The position numbers were made by a program, and so were the translations under genes. A DNA stretch of 35,873 bases. Source: Candidatus Rokubacteria bacterium 13_1_40CM_68_15 (GTDB taxonomy: Bacteria > Methylomirabilota > Methylomirabilia > Rokubacteriales > CSP1-6). The stretch is taken from the NCBI GenBank assembly GCA_001917585.1, contig MNEG01000050.1:1-35873 (forward strand). Reading direction: 5' to 3'. The notes under the pieces are model-generated. The model made no database searches, was not told the DNA's origin, and was given only the letters and a program-made list of their open reading frames with translations. The first letter of the stretch is position 1, and the number at the start of each line of letters is the position of its first letter. Below, one piece after another: positions 7,571-14,658 of this stretch.

Positions 7571-9391
7571 TCAGGCCAGCTTCGTCCTCGCGACCGGCGC
7601 CTCGCTCCTGAAGGACCGCGAGATCCAGTAGAACGCGGCCGCCGCGACGGCGAGCATCGCGATGCCGGCGCCGGTGAATCCGAAGACGATCTTGCCGATC
7701 CCGAACAGGGTCGCGTAGACGGCCACGATCCCGGCGATCCAGTTCGTCCACGCCAGCGCGCCGCCGGGAATCGGCTCACGCCCGTAGCCGAGGCGCTGCG
7801 AGACGCGAGCCCAGCCGGGACCGCCCGGCCGCACCCGCCGGTAGAAGCTCTGCAGCACGCGATCGGGCTCGGGCGCCGTCGAGAACGTCGTCACCAGCCA
7901 CACGATCGTGCTGCCGGCCACGGTGACCAGCATGACGACCGCCGTGGCGTTCGGATCGTTGGGCTGAAAGCGCGGCACGATGAACGCGAAGCCGAGCAGG
8001 CTGATCACGAAGCTCGCGATCATCGCCGAGATCTCGCTCCAGGCATTGATGCGCCACCAGTACCAGCGGAGGATCAGCACGAGCCCGGTGCCGGCGCCCA
8101 GCGCGAGCAGCAGCTCCCACGCCTTCTCGATGCTCGCGAGCTGCGACGTCACCGCGATCGAGGCCAGGAAGATGAGGACGGTGGCCACGCGGGACACGGC
8201 CACGTAGTGCCGCTGGTCGCCGTCGGTCTTCAGGAAGCGCTTGTAGAAGTCGTTGACCAGGTACGAGGCGCCCCAGTTCAGGTGCGTCGCCACCGTGCTC
8301 ATGTAGGCCGCGGCGAAGCCGGCCAGCATGAAGCCGCGCCACGGCGTGGGCAGCAGGTCGACGAAGGCCTGGACGTAGCCGGCCTCCTTGTCGGGCAGCG
8401 TCGGATAGAGGATGACGGTGGCGAGCCCGGTCACGATCCAGGGCCACGGCCGCAGCGCATAGTGGGCGATCTGGAAGAAGAGCGTGGCCAGCACGCCGTC
8501 TCGTTCCGAGCGCGCGCTGAAGATCCGCTGGGCGACGTAGCCGCCGCCGCCCGGCTCGGCGCCCGGATACCAGGCCGCCCACCACTGTACCGAAAGGTAT
8601 ACGGCGAGCGTAAGGAGCGGCATCCACGCGTACGAGTGAATGCCGCTCTGGGTCACGCTGACGGGCAGCACCGAGAGCGCCGCCTCCTCGCTTCCGAAGT
8701 GCTGGACGAGCTTCGTCTTCATCTCCGCGATGCCGCCGACGGCGGCCACGGCATAGACGGCCAGCACGATCACGGCGCTCATCTTGATGACGAACTGCAC
8801 GAGATCGGTCCACAGCACGGCCCACATGCCAGCGGCCACCGAGTAGAGCGCGGTGATCACGAAGCAGATGCCGACCGCGACCACCTCGCCGCTGACGGTC
8901 ATGCCGGCGATCGTCACGTCCTTGAGACCGAGCGCGATGGTGAGGATCTTGATCATGGCCCGCGTGACCCAGCCGAGGATGATCAGGTTGATGGGCAGGG
9001 CCAGGTAGAGGGCGCGGAAGCCGCGCAGGAAGGCGGCGGGCCGGCCGCCGTAGCGGAGCTCGGCAAGCTCCACGTCGGTCATGACTTCGGCGCGGCGCCA
9101 CAGCCGCGCGAAGAAGAACACGGTGAGCATGCCGCTCATCACGAAGTTCCACCACAGCCAGTTCCCGGCCACCCCCTTGGTGGCGACGAGGCCGGTGACG
9201 ACCAGTGGCGTGTCGGCCGCGAACGTGGTCGCGACCATCGCGGTGCCGGCGAGCCACCAGGGGGCCTGGCGCCCGGAGAGGAAGTACTGGTCGAGACTTT
9301 CGCCGCCGCGCCTGGTGAAGTAGAGCCCGATGCCCGCCGAGAGCAGGAAATAAGCGGCAACGATCGCCCAGTCGATGCCGGTGATGGTCAT
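7571..9391 (-). CDS. Sodium:solute symporter (SSS) family transporter
   Basis: A 606-residue inner-membrane transporter with about 13-14 hydrophobic segments, of the sodium:solute symporter family. The start MTITGIDWAIVAAYFLLSAG is typical, followed by SLDQYFLSGRQAPWWLAG and TFAADTPLVVTGLVATKG, both strong SSS signatures. The WYPGAEPGGGGYVAQRIFSA stretch and a conserved AAYMSTVATHLNWGASYLVN block follow. Substrate cannot be assigned; this long subgroup often carries organic solutes. I chose ATG 9391 over 9469 because the extra 26 residues overlap the divergent gene and its promoter. Confidence 0.92.
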   Translation of the reverse strand: MTITGIDWAIVAAYFLLSAGIGLYFTRRGGESLDQYFLSGRQAPWWLAGTAMVATTFAADTPLVVTGLVATKGVAGNWLWWNFVMSGMLTVFFFARLWRRAEVMTDVELAELRYGGRPAAFLRGFRALYLALPINLIILGWVTRAMIKILTIALGLKDVTIAGMTVSGEVVAVGICFVITALYSVAAGMWAVLWTDLVQFVIKMSAVIVLAVYAVAAVGGIAEMKTKLVQHFGSEEAALSVLPVSVTQSGIHSYAWMPLLTLAVYLSVQWWAAWYPGAEPGGGGYVAQRIFSARSERDGVLATLFFQIAHYALRPWPWIVTGLATVILYPTLPDKEAGYVQAFVDLLPTPWRGFMLAGFAAAYMSTVATHLNWGASYLVNDFYKRFLKTDGDQRHYVAVSRVATVLIFLASIAVTSQLASIEKAWELLLALGAGTGLVLILRWYWWRINAWSEISAMIASFVISLLGFAFIVPRFQPNDPNATAVVMLVTVAGSTIVWLVTTFSTAPEPDRVLQSFYRRVRPGGPGWARVSQRLGYGREPIPGGALAWTNWIAGIVAVYATLFGIGKIVFGFTGAGIAMLAVAAAAFYWISRSFRSEAPVARTKLA

Positions 9392-9418
9392 GGCGCGTCC
9401 CGGCGTGATAATACCGCG

Positions 9419-9427
9419 TGGTATCAT
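9419..9427 (+). promoter_or_regulatory. Extended -10-like motif, spacing suggests a leaderless mRNA
   Basis: TGGTATCAT resembles an extended -10 (TGnTATAAT). It ends seven bases before ATG 9435, so transcription would begin at or near the start codon. No clear -35 or Shine-Dalgarno sequence is seen. The same nine bases occur at 5283-5291. Confidence 0.4.
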
Positions 9428-9434
9428 GGCCCGC

Positions 9435-9737
9435 ATGACGAACATTCCCATCCAGGTGTACGGCATCAATCTCCTGGTACGTCTCTTGCCGGAAGGCCCG
9501 GCCGACGTCCGCGTGCACTGCCCGAAGGGATCGCCAATCCGCTACGGCGAGGTCGTCGCCCGCGGGGACGGGTTCGACGAGGGCGCGAACGCCTTCCGCG
9601 AGATGCCGGGCATCAAGACCGTCGTCGCGTTCGAGGAGAGTGCCGAGGAGGTCGAGGGCCACTACTTCTACGTCGCCGGCGAGGAATATCGCGTCATCCG
9701 CCTGGATGCCGTCATCCTTTCGTTCCCCCACGAGTAA
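9435..9737 (+). CDS. GroES-like (Cpn10-fold) small protein
   Basis: A 100-residue protein whose strand pattern matches co-chaperonin GroES. An opening GINLLVRLLPEG takes the place of the usual GDRVLV strand. Then come IRYGEVVARGDG (compare GEVVAVGPG), TVVAFEESAEEVEGHYFYV, and a terminal GEEYRVIRLDAVILSF, like the GroES ending GEEY-I-R-DIL. The mobile-loop region is short and unlike standard GroES, and there is no groEL beside it. It may therefore be a divergent or accessory Cpn10 rather than the main co-chaperonin. ATG 9435 is preferred over 9426 because of the promoter spacing. Its 3' end overlaps the M20 gene by 32 bases. Confidence 0.68.
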   Translation: MTNIPIQVYGINLLVRLLPEGPADVRVHCPKGSPIRYGEVVARGDGFDEGANAFREMPGIKTVVAFEESAEEVEGHYFYVAGEEYRVIRLDAVILSFPHE

Positions 9738-10869
9738 TCGCGAGGTCCTCGCTCACGTCGATCCTGCCGAGCTGATCGCGCTCACGCGCGATCTGATCCG
9801 TCTCCCGAGCGTCGTCCGGCCCGGAGACCCCGACGCCACCGAGGCGGCTGTCGCCGAGTACGTCGAGCGCTGGCTCACCAAGGAAGGCCTGAGCGTCGAG
9901 GTCCAACCGGTGGCGCCCGGCCGTCCGAACGTCCTCGGGTGGATCGGCCAGCCCGGCGCGGGAAGTACGCTGCTCCTCGAAGGCCACACCGACGTCGTCA
10001 CCGAAGGCGATCCCGCCGCGTGGACGCATCCGCCGTTCGCCGCCGAGCTGAGGGACGGGCGCATCTGGGGACGCGGCGCCGCCGATATGAAGGGCGGCCT
10101 CGCGGCGGCGATGATCGCGGCCGCCGCCATCAAGCGGAGCGGCGCCCGCCTCGGTGGCGCCCTCGTGGTGGGCGCGCTGGTGGACGAGGAGGGCGACATG
10201 ATCGGCGTGCGCCATCTCTGCGATACGTCGATCGGCCGGGCGTTGACCGCCGCCGTGATCTGCGAGCCCGAGCAGAACGAGCTGTGTCTCGAGCAGCGCG
10301 GCGTGGTCTGGGCGCGCGTGACCGTGCGCGGCCGCATGGCCCACGGTGCCATGCCCGAGGCCGGTGCCAACCCGATCGCCGCGCTCGGCACCGTGCTGAG
10401 CCAGGCGCCGCAGCTGGAGCGCCGCCTGCGGCGGCTCTGCCGGCCGAGCCCGTACCTCCGCCCTCCGACGGTGACGCCGACGACCGTGCGCTCGCCGCTC
10501 GCCGGCGTGGCCCAGTCGAACGTGATTCCGGCGGCGGCAGAGGCGACGCTCGACATCCGGCTGACGTCGGGCCCGGACGAATCGGCGATCTCGGCCGAGA
10601 TCGACCGCTTCTGCCGCGAGGCCGCCGCACGGACGGCTGGCGTGACCGTCGACTGGCGGCCGATCAACGGCTATCGGCTCGCCACCCGGGTCGACCGCAA
10701 GGAGCCGCTGGTCAAGGCCATAGCTGCCGCGGTCAAAGAGGTCACGGCGCGCCCGCCGCGCTTCGGTGGGGTCCCCGGCTCGACCGACGGCACGATCCTT
10801 CGTGCAACGCTCGGCATCCCGATCGTGAACTCATCGAAGCGGCACGGATTTACACCGTGGCGGCGCTGA
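9706..10869 (+). CDS. M20 metallopeptidase (ArgE/DapE type), C-terminus disrupted
   Basis: A 387-residue M20-family amidohydrolase/peptidase. Zn-binding and catalytic motifs are visible: EGHTDVV, GRGAADMKGG, the DEEG base and ICEPEQN. The dimerisation domain (RGRMAHGAMPEAGANPI) is present. Near the end GGVPGSTDGTILRATLGIPIV is followed by an unrelated 14-residue tail (NSSKRHGFTPWRR and neighbours). The expected block with the last metal-binding His is absent, and the usual family ending appears in another frame (10827-10886). This looks like a deletion of roughly 20 codons with a frame change, so the product is probably inactive or altered. ATG 9706 is the only reasonable start and overlaps the GroES-like gene. 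Confidence 0.8.
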   Translation: MPSSFRSPTSNREVLAHVDPAELIALTRDLIRLPSVVRPGDPDATEAAVAEYVERWLTKEGLSVEVQPVAPGRPNVLGWIGQPGAGSTLLLEGHTDVVTEGDPAAWTHPPFAAELRDGRIWGRGAADMKGGLAAAMIAAAAIKRSGARLGGALVVGALVDEEGDMIGVRHLCDTSIGRALTAAVICEPEQNELCLEQRGVVWARVTVRGRMAHGAMPEAGANPIAALGTVLSQAPQLERRLRRLCRPSPYLRPPTVTPTTVRSPLAGVAQSNVIPAAAEATLDIRLTSGPDESAISAEIDRFCREAAARTAGVTVDWRPINGYRLATRVDRKEPLVKAIAAAVKEVTARPPRFGGVPGSTDGTILRATLGIPIVNSSKRHGFTPWRR

Positions 10870-10886
10870 ACTTCCTCGAGACCTGA
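10827..10886 (+). pseudogene. Out-of-frame C-terminal remnant of the M20 peptidase
   Basis: Read from 10827 this gives ELIEAARIYTVAALNFLET and a TGA at 10884-10886, the classic last helix of M20 peptidases. Its stop overlaps the next gene's ATG (TGATG), the same coupling used elsewhere in this operon. This marks it as the original end of the upstream gene. Confidence 0.7.
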
Positions 10887-12121
10887 TGGAGACCCCGAAG
10901 CTCCGTGGCATCGAAGCCTTTCCCATGACCCAGGGGGGCCAGCGCTTCATCGCGCTTCGCGACCCCGCCGGCTACACGGAGTCGGTGTTGCTCCTGCCCC
11001 AGGCCCTGCTCGACGTCGTGGCCCTCTTCGATGGCGAGCACTCGATCGCTGGCATCCAGGCCGACCTGAGCCGCCGGTACGAGGGCGAGATCGTCGCGCG
11101 ATCGGACATCGAGAAGATCATCGGCATGCTCGACGACCACGGCTTCCTGGAGAGCGCCAGCTTCGCGAAACGTCGGGCGAAGGTCGACGGCGCGTTCCTC
11201 GGGGCCCCGCGGCGGCCCGCCTCGCACGCCGGTGGCGCCTATCCCGGGAAGGCGGATGAGCTTCGGACGACGATGGACGCCTTCTTCACTCACGAGGAGG
11301 GCCCCGGGGCCATCGCGTGGCCGCCGACGCTGGGTCGGCCGACCGTCGAGGCGATCATCGCCCCCCACATCGACTTCCACCGCGGCGGCCCTGCGTACGC
11401 CTGGGCCTATCGGGATCTGGCCGAGCGGTGCGCGGCCGACCTCTTCGTCATCGTCGGCACCTGCCACGTCGGGATGCGCCATCCCTTCGCGCTCACACGC
11501 AAGGACTACGACACGCCGCTAGGGCCGGCCCGCGCGGATCGTGATTTCGTCGAGGCCCTGGCCGCGCGCGCCGCCCAGGATTGCTTCGGCTCGGAGCTGG
11601 CGCACCGGAACGAGCACTCGATCGAGTTCCAGGCGGTGTTCCTGCAGTACCTCTACGCCGGGCGGCGGGACATCACGGTCGTGCCGCTGCTGGCCAGCTT
11701 CGCCCACGAGGCGCTGGCGCGGCGCCGCCGCCCCACCGACGACGCGAGCGTGGCACGGTTCCTCGACGCGCTCGGCGAGACCATCGCGACGAGCGGACGA
11801 CGGGTCGCGTTGATCGCGGGCGCCGATCTCGCCCACATGGGCCCTCGCTTCGGCGATCCGCGCCCGATCGCGAAGGCCGATCGCGCCAAGATCGAGGCCG
11901 AAGATCGGAGGATGCTCGAGACGGTCGAGGCCGGCGACGCCGACGCATTCTTCGACAGCGTGGCCGCCGACGGGGATCGCCGGCGCATCTGCGGCCTGTC
12001 GCCGATCTACGCCGTGCTCCACGCCCTCGACGGCCGCCGCGGCGTGCTGAAGCGATACGGCATGTGGCCGGATCCCGAAGGCATCGTCAGCTACGCAAGC
12101 ATGGTGTTCGACCGCGAATGA
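10886..12121 (+). CDS. MEMO1-family (AmmeMemoRadiSam B) protein with N-terminal PqqD-like domain
   Basis: A 411-residue two-part protein. Residues from about 110 match the MEMO/AMMECR-B family, related to class III extradiol dioxygenases: ASHAGGAYPG, APHIDFHRGGPAYAWAY, VGTCHVGM, NEHSIEFQAVFLQYL and AGADLAHMG. The His/Asp/Cys set is the presumed metal or substrate site. Residues about 20-100 (LLLPQALLDVVALFDGEHS, then LLD-DHGFLES-type helices) resemble a PqqD-like winged helix of the RiPP-recognition type. The partner AMMECR1 and radical-SAM genes are not in the window. It is translationally coupled on both sides. Confidence 0.85.
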   Translation: METPKLRGIEAFPMTQGGQRFIALRDPAGYTESVLLLPQALLDVVALFDGEHSIAGIQADLSRRYEGEIVARSDIEKIIGMLDDHGFLESASFAKRRAKVDGAFLGAPRRPASHAGGAYPGKADELRTTMDAFFTHEEGPGAIAWPPTLGRPTVEAIIAPHIDFHRGGPAYAWAYRDLAERCAADLFVIVGTCHVGMRHPFALTRKDYDTPLGPARADRDFVEALAARAAQDCFGSELAHRNEHSIEFQAVFLQYLYAGRRDITVVPLLASFAHEALARRRRPTDDASVARFLDALGETIATSGRRVALIAGADLAHMGPRFGDPRPIAKADRAKIEAEDRRMLETVEAGDADAFFDSVAADGDRRRICGLSPIYAVLHALDGRRGVLKRYGMWPDPEGIVSYASMVFDRE

Positions 12122-12573
12122 ACGAACCAACTCCTGAGGGCTGGAAGCTCCCCAATCTCCGCATCGATCGCGAAGGAGACTGGTACGACGACGACGTCCA
12201 GGTCACGCATCCCGGGATCCTCGCCAACCTGCGCGGGAATCTCCGCAAGGACGGGCAGGGCTACTTCCTCCAGACGCGTGTCCGCATCCCGGTCGTGGTC
12301 GAAGACGCTCCGTGGGTCGTCACGCGGGTCGAGCCGCGAGGCGACCGGTTGCACGTCGTGCTCAACGACGGCAGTGAAGCGGACGTCGAGGCGACGACGG
12401 TGAGACTCGGCGGCGGCGACGTGCCCTACTGCCGGGTCAAGGGCGATTTCGACGCGCGCTTCAGCCGGGCGGCCACGTTCCAGCTGCTGACACTCGCCGA
12501 GTACGACGAGACGACCGGGCGCGGGACGCTCCGAGTCGGCGACCGGCGCATCCCGCTCCGGCGCAGCGCATGA
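12118..12573 (+). CDS. DUF1285 family protein
   Basis: A 151-residue protein of unknown function. The opening LPNLRIDREGDWYDDDVQVTH, the middle KDGQGYFLQTRVRIPVVVEDAPW and the late PYCRVKG-FDARFSRAATFQL fit DUF1285, a small beta-rich family. ATG 12118 overlaps the preceding stop (ATGA), and its own stop overlaps the next start in the same way, so it belongs to the same tightly coupled operon. No signal peptide or catalytic motif is seen. Confidence 0.82.
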   Translation: MNEPTPEGWKLPNLRIDREGDWYDDDVQVTHPGILANLRGNLRKDGQGYFLQTRVRIPVVVEDAPWVVTRVEPRGDRLHVVLNDGSEADVEATTVRLGGGDVPYCRVKGDFDARFSRAATFQLLTLAEYDETTGRGTLRVGDRRIPLRRSA

Positions 12574-12965
12574 ACGGCCGCCTGCTCGTCGTCGCGCTCG
12601 TGATCGTCGGCACGGTGCTGGCGGCCGGCGCCTGGTGGCTCCGCAACGGCGAGAGCCAGGGCGCGGTGACGGTCGACGAGATCGGCGACAAGATCCAGAC
12701 CGTCCGCCGTGGCCAGCTCCCCGCGTTCGCGACCGGCGGCGACGTGGCGACGCTCTATCGCTTCGCCGCGGATCACCCGGAGGCGCTAGCCGGAGCCGTG
12801 TGCACGTGCGGATGCGTGAATGTCGGCCACACGAACAACCGCTTCTGCTACGTCAAGGCCGAGCGCGGCGACGAACGGACGTTCACGAGCCACGCCGCGA
12901 CCTGAAAGGTCTGCCTGGACATCACGCGGGACGTGATGCTGAGAACGGGAGCCGGCAAGCCGTAG
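12570..12965 (+). CDS. PCYCGC-type selenoprotein candidate (UGA-encoded Sec at residue 112)
   Basis: A predicted 131-residue membrane-anchored redox protein. An N-terminal helix (residues 4-24) leads to the CTCGC motif (C78, C80, C82) and then NVGHTNNRFCYVK, the hallmark of the PCYCGC family. At 12903-12905 an in-frame TGA follows TFTSHAAT. The frame continues KVCLDITRDVMLRTGAGKP to a TAG at 12963-12965. Relatives carry a C-x-x-C just after the HA, so TGA replaces the first Cys, giving U-K-V-C. A SECIS-like hairpin follows. Read conventionally the protein stops after 111 residues. Function is unknown; a thiol/selenol or metal-handling role is inferred. It starts by ATGA overlap. Confidence 0.82.
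12920..12938 (+). promoter_or_regulatory. SECIS-like hairpin downstream of UGA 12903
   Basis: CATCACG pairs perfectly with CGTGATG across a five-base loop CGGGA. The loop begins 22 bases after the UGA, within the 16-37 range of bacterial SECIS elements, and has G in its first two positions as those elements usually do. Confidence 0.65.
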
Positions 12966-12971
12966 TATCCT
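12966..12971 (+). promoter_or_regulatory. Possible -10 for the TPP gene pair
   Basis: TATCCT follows the selenoprotein stop and ends seven bases before ATG 12979, the same spacing as the site before 9435. There is no Shine-Dalgarno before that ATG. It may be an internal leaderless promoter; evidence is weak. Confidence 0.3.
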
Positions 12972-12978
12972 CGCCCGC

Positions 12979-14658
12979 ATGCATGCGGCCGCCGCGCTGA
13001 TGACCGCGCTCCGATCGGCCGGCGTCCGCCATCTGTTCGGCAACCCGGGCACCACGGAGCTGCCCTTCCTGGACGCGCTCGACGGCTCGGACCTCCACTA
13101 CGTCGTCGGGCTTCAGGAGGCGACCGTCGTTGCCGCGGCCGACGGCTACGCTCAGGCCACGGGCGCGGTCGGCGTCGCCAACGTCCACGTCGCGCCCGGT
13201 CTCGCCAACGCGCTCTCGATACTGCACAACGCCGCGCGTTCGCGGAGCCCCGTCCTGCTCACGGCCGGCCAGCAGGACACGCGCCTGCTCGTCCACGAGC
13301 CGATCCTGGCCGGCGACCTCGTGCGGATGGCCGAGCCGTTCACCAAGTGGGCTCACGAGATCGGGCGCGCGGACGAGGCGGTGAGCGCGCTCCAGCGCGC
13401 TCTGACGATCGCGCTCACACCTCCGACCGGTCCGGTATTTCTCTCCCTTCCGATGGATCTCATGACGGAAGAGGTCGAGGCGCCCGCGCCACTCGCGCGC
13501 GCGGCTCCCTCGGCTCCGCGGCCTGGTGTCCCGGGAACCGCCGACGTCGCGCGGGCGTGCGGCCTGCTCGCGGGCGCGCGCGCACCGGTGATCGTCGCCG
13601 GCGACGGTGTCGGGCGCGCTCCCGACGGCGTTGCCACGCTGACGCGGCTGGCCGAGGTGCTCGGCGCGCGCGTCTACGGCGAGCCGATCTACCGGCGCAC
13701 GAACTTTCCCGGCGACCACCCGCTCTGGCGGGGCGGCCTCTATCCGTCGCCGCCGGCGGTGCGCAAGGCGCTCGACGACGCCGACGTCGTCCTCATCGCC
13801 GGCGCCGACGTCTTCACGTGGTTCCTTCATGGGCCAGGCGGACCCTTTCGCCCGGGCGTCCCGGTGATCCAGATCGCGGACGACCCGCGGCAGGTCGGGC
13901 GAAGCTATCCGGTCGATCTGGCGTTCACCACGGCGATCACGCCGACGCTCCGGCTCATCGGCGACGAGCTCACCGAGCGCCTGTCGGATCCTCAGCGCGC
14001 GGCCGCCGCCGAGCGACGCGCCCAGCTGGAGCGCGTGCGCGCAGACTTCGTGGCGCGAACGCGTGCGGCGGCAGAAGCCGAGGCCGAGCGCGCGCCGATC
14101 TCGCCCGCCTATCTCATGCACGCGCTAGCCGGTGTGCTGCCCGACGATGCCATCATCGTGGACGAGTCGGCGTCGTCGCTGCCTCACGTGCTGCGGCATC
14201 TGCCGTTCAAGCGGCCGGGCTCGTTCTACGGCTCGAAGACGGGGACGCTGGGGTGGGCGATGGGCGCGGCGATCGGCGTGCAGCTGGCCGAGCCTCGGCG
14301 CAAGGTCGTCGTGACGATCGGCGACGGCTCGGTGATGTACGCGCCGCAGGCCCTGTGGACGGCTGCCCACGAACGCCTGCCGATCACGTACGTCGTGGCG
14401 AACAACGCCTCGTACGCGATCCTCAAGGCGGGCATGGCGACGCTCGGTCTGGCGGGCGCCAAGAAGGGATTCTATCCGGGCATGGATCTCACCGCGCCCG
14501 AGGTGGACTACGTCCGCCTGGCCGGGTCGCTCGGCGTCCGGGCGGTGAGCGTCCAGAAGTCTCGTGAGCTGCACGACGCTCTCGCCGAGAGCCTCGCGCA
14601 TCGAGGCCCGAGTCTCGTGGACGTGTCGATCGATCGCGGCGTCAAGGGAGGAGTCTGA
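12979..14658 (+). CDS. TPP-dependent enzyme, benzoylformate-decarboxylase-like
   Basis: A 559-residue thiamine diphosphate enzyme of the acetolactate synthase/benzoylformate decarboxylase superfamily, most like BFD. Start FGNPGTTELPFLDAL and the cofactor-activating Glu in LQEATVVAAADGYAQATG lie in the PYR domain. The central Rossmann-like domain follows. The PP domain has IGDGSVMYAPQALWTAAHE with VVANNASYAIL, the GDG-to-NN motif that binds Mg-diphosphate. A 2-oxoacid decarboxylase or related C-C lyase is expected; the substrate is unknown. It is followed directly by a second TPP enzyme. Confidence 0.88.
   Translation: MHAAAALMTALRSAGVRHLFGNPGTTELPFLDALDGSDLHYVVGLQEATVVAAADGYAQATGAVGVANVHVAPGLANALSILHNAARSRSPVLLTAGQQDTRLLVHEPILAGDLVRMAEPFTKWAHEIGRADEAVSALQRALTIALTPPTGPVFLSLPMDLMTEEVEAPAPLARAAPSAPRPGVPGTADVARACGLLAGARAPVIVAGDGVGRAPDGVATLTRLAEVLGARVYGEPIYRRTNFPGDHPLWRGGLYPSPPAVRKALDDADVVLIAGADVFTWFLHGPGGPFRPGVPVIQIADDPRQVGRSYPVDLAFTTAITPTLRLIGDELTERLSDPQRAAAAERRAQLERVRADFVARTRAAAEAEAERAPISPAYLMHALAGVLPDDAIIVDESASSLPHVLRHLPFKRPGSFYGSKTGTLGWAMGAAIGVQLAEPRRKVVVTIGDGSVMYAPQALWTAAHERLPITYVVANNASYAILKAGMATLGLAGAKKGFYPGMDLTAPEVDYVRLAGSLGVRAVSVQKSRELHDALAESLAHRGPSLVDVSIDRGVKGGV

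Noticed and set aside
7451-9775. 774-codon + strand open frame opposite the symporter
   Set aside because: It is the antisense of a clear membrane transporter, with Arg/His/Asp-rich composition typical of shadow frames in high-GC DNA.
10867-10869. TGA ending the M20 frame as a selenocysteine codon
   Set aside because: What follows in that frame is not M20 sequence; the true ending lies in a different frame, so a deletion explains it better.
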